In this document: piece after piece, positions 5,961-6,159 of the stretch
Numbering within the stretch: the stretch's first letter is position 1
Layout of the letters: each line of letters starts with the position of its first letter
Assembly: GCF_003464595.1 (NCBI RefSeq)
Contig: NZ_QRZF01000004.1
Span: forward strand, 509,860 to 516,018
From: Bacteroides intestinalis
GTDB taxonomy: Bacteria; Bacteroidota; Bacteroidia; Bacteroidales; Bacteroidaceae
Length of the DNA stretch: 6,159 nt
Reading direction: 5' to 3'
Program-made: the position numbers and the translations under genes
Notes under the pieces: generated by a model
Databases searched by the model: none
Told to the model about the DNA's origin: nothing
The model's input: the letters and a program-made list of their open reading frames with translations, nothing else

Positions 5961-6159
5961 GTTATGATTCACTTAAAAAAATAGTATCTTTGTAGGATAA
6001 GCAACAGCTATTCTGGGTGAAATAGCATATATGGGTTAGCTGTGATTCGCTTTCAAAATAGTATCGTTGTAGGATAAGCAACAGCATCAACACATTAACA
6101 CATTACAGGGTCTATGCTGTGATTCGCTTTCAAAATAGTATCTTTGTAGGATAAGCAAC
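5961..6159 (+). CRISPR. CRISPR array, 47-nt repeats, probable type II-C (partial)
   Basis: Three repeats are visible: 5961-6008 (48 nt, degenerate), 6039-6085 (47 nt) and 6116-6159 (44 nt, cut by the window edge). They enclose two unrelated spacers of exactly 30 nt each (6009-6038 and 6086-6115). The second and third repeats differ at a single base over their shared length (T or G at the sixth position of TATCTTTG). The first repeat has changes in its 5' half and a 1-nt insertion. Intact repeats start with GCTGT and end with ACAGC, a 5-bp terminal inverted repeat. Length, spacer size and the GNTGTGATT start with internal TATCTTTG resemble the 46-47-nt repeats of Bacteroidota type II-C (Cas9) loci. 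No cas1, cas2 or cas9 is in the window; they would have to lie to the right or elsewhere. The strand given is the one with the promoter-like boxes and the type II-like repeat start. Confidence 0.93.
5985..6146 (+). promoter_or_regulatory. Repeat-embedded -7 promoter boxes
   Basis: The first and third repeats contain TATCTTTG (5985-5992 and 6139-6146), exact matches to the Bacteroides -7 consensus TAnnTTTG. The middle repeat has TATCGTTG (6062-6069), with one mismatch. In the intact repeats the base four from the repeat start lies 19 nt upstream of the box, the right distance for a -33 element, but GCTG matches TTTG at only two of four positions. Transcripts would start near the repeat's 3' end and run rightward through the next spacer, as known for promoters inside Neisseria type II-C repeats. 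Activity is inferred. Confidence 0.5.

Overview
The window looks like a chromosomal segment of a gut Bacteroides-type bacterium (order Bacteroidales). Evidence: a polysaccharide-type sulfatase with a Ser-type formylglycine site, promoter elements of the Bacteroides form (TAnnTTTG), A/T-rich start regions without clear Shine-Dalgarno sites, a DAHP synthase fused to a C-terminal chorismate mutase, and a 47-nt CRISPR repeat of the kind found in Bacteroidota type II-C systems. Genus-level assignment is inference.

Layout. 1-1365: 3' part of a sulfatase gene whose 5' end lies outside the window. 1366-1693: a 328-nt non-genic stretch that is in fact a complete attenuation module, with a Bacteroides-type promoter (-7 box 1472-1479), a 28-codon leader ORF with nine consecutive Phe/Tyr codons (1513-1599), an antiterminator arm inside that ORF (1573-1583), and an intrinsic terminator (1644-1682) ending 11 nt before the next start codon. 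1694-5790: four same-strand genes for phenylalanine and tyrosine synthesis: prephenate dehydratase (pheA), a class I/II aminotransferase overlapping it by 26 bp, bifunctional DAHP synthase/chorismate mutase, and prephenate dehydrogenase (tyrA). 5791-5960: an imperfect terminator hairpin, then a decayed CRISPR half-repeat. 5961-6159: the start of a CRISPR array (three repeats, two 30-nt spacers) that runs off the right edge. No cas genes are in the window.

How the genes work together. DAHP synthase/chorismate mutase supplies the first shikimate-pathway step and the chorismate-to-prephenate branch step. PheA takes prephenate to phenylpyruvate, TyrA takes it to 4-hydroxyphenylpyruvate, and the aminotransferase can add the amino group on either branch. 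The leader peptide contains both Phe and Tyr codons and no Trp codon, matching this product pair, so the cluster is probably controlled by charged tRNA-Phe and tRNA-Tyr through ribosome-mediated attenuation. No convincing promoter or terminator was seen in the 171-nt and 79-nt gaps before the third and fourth genes, so one transcript for all four is plausible.

The two most interesting items are the Phe/Tyr attenuator and the CRISPR repeats, each of which carries a Bacteroides -7 promoter box inside the repeat, suggesting that transcription can start within the array.
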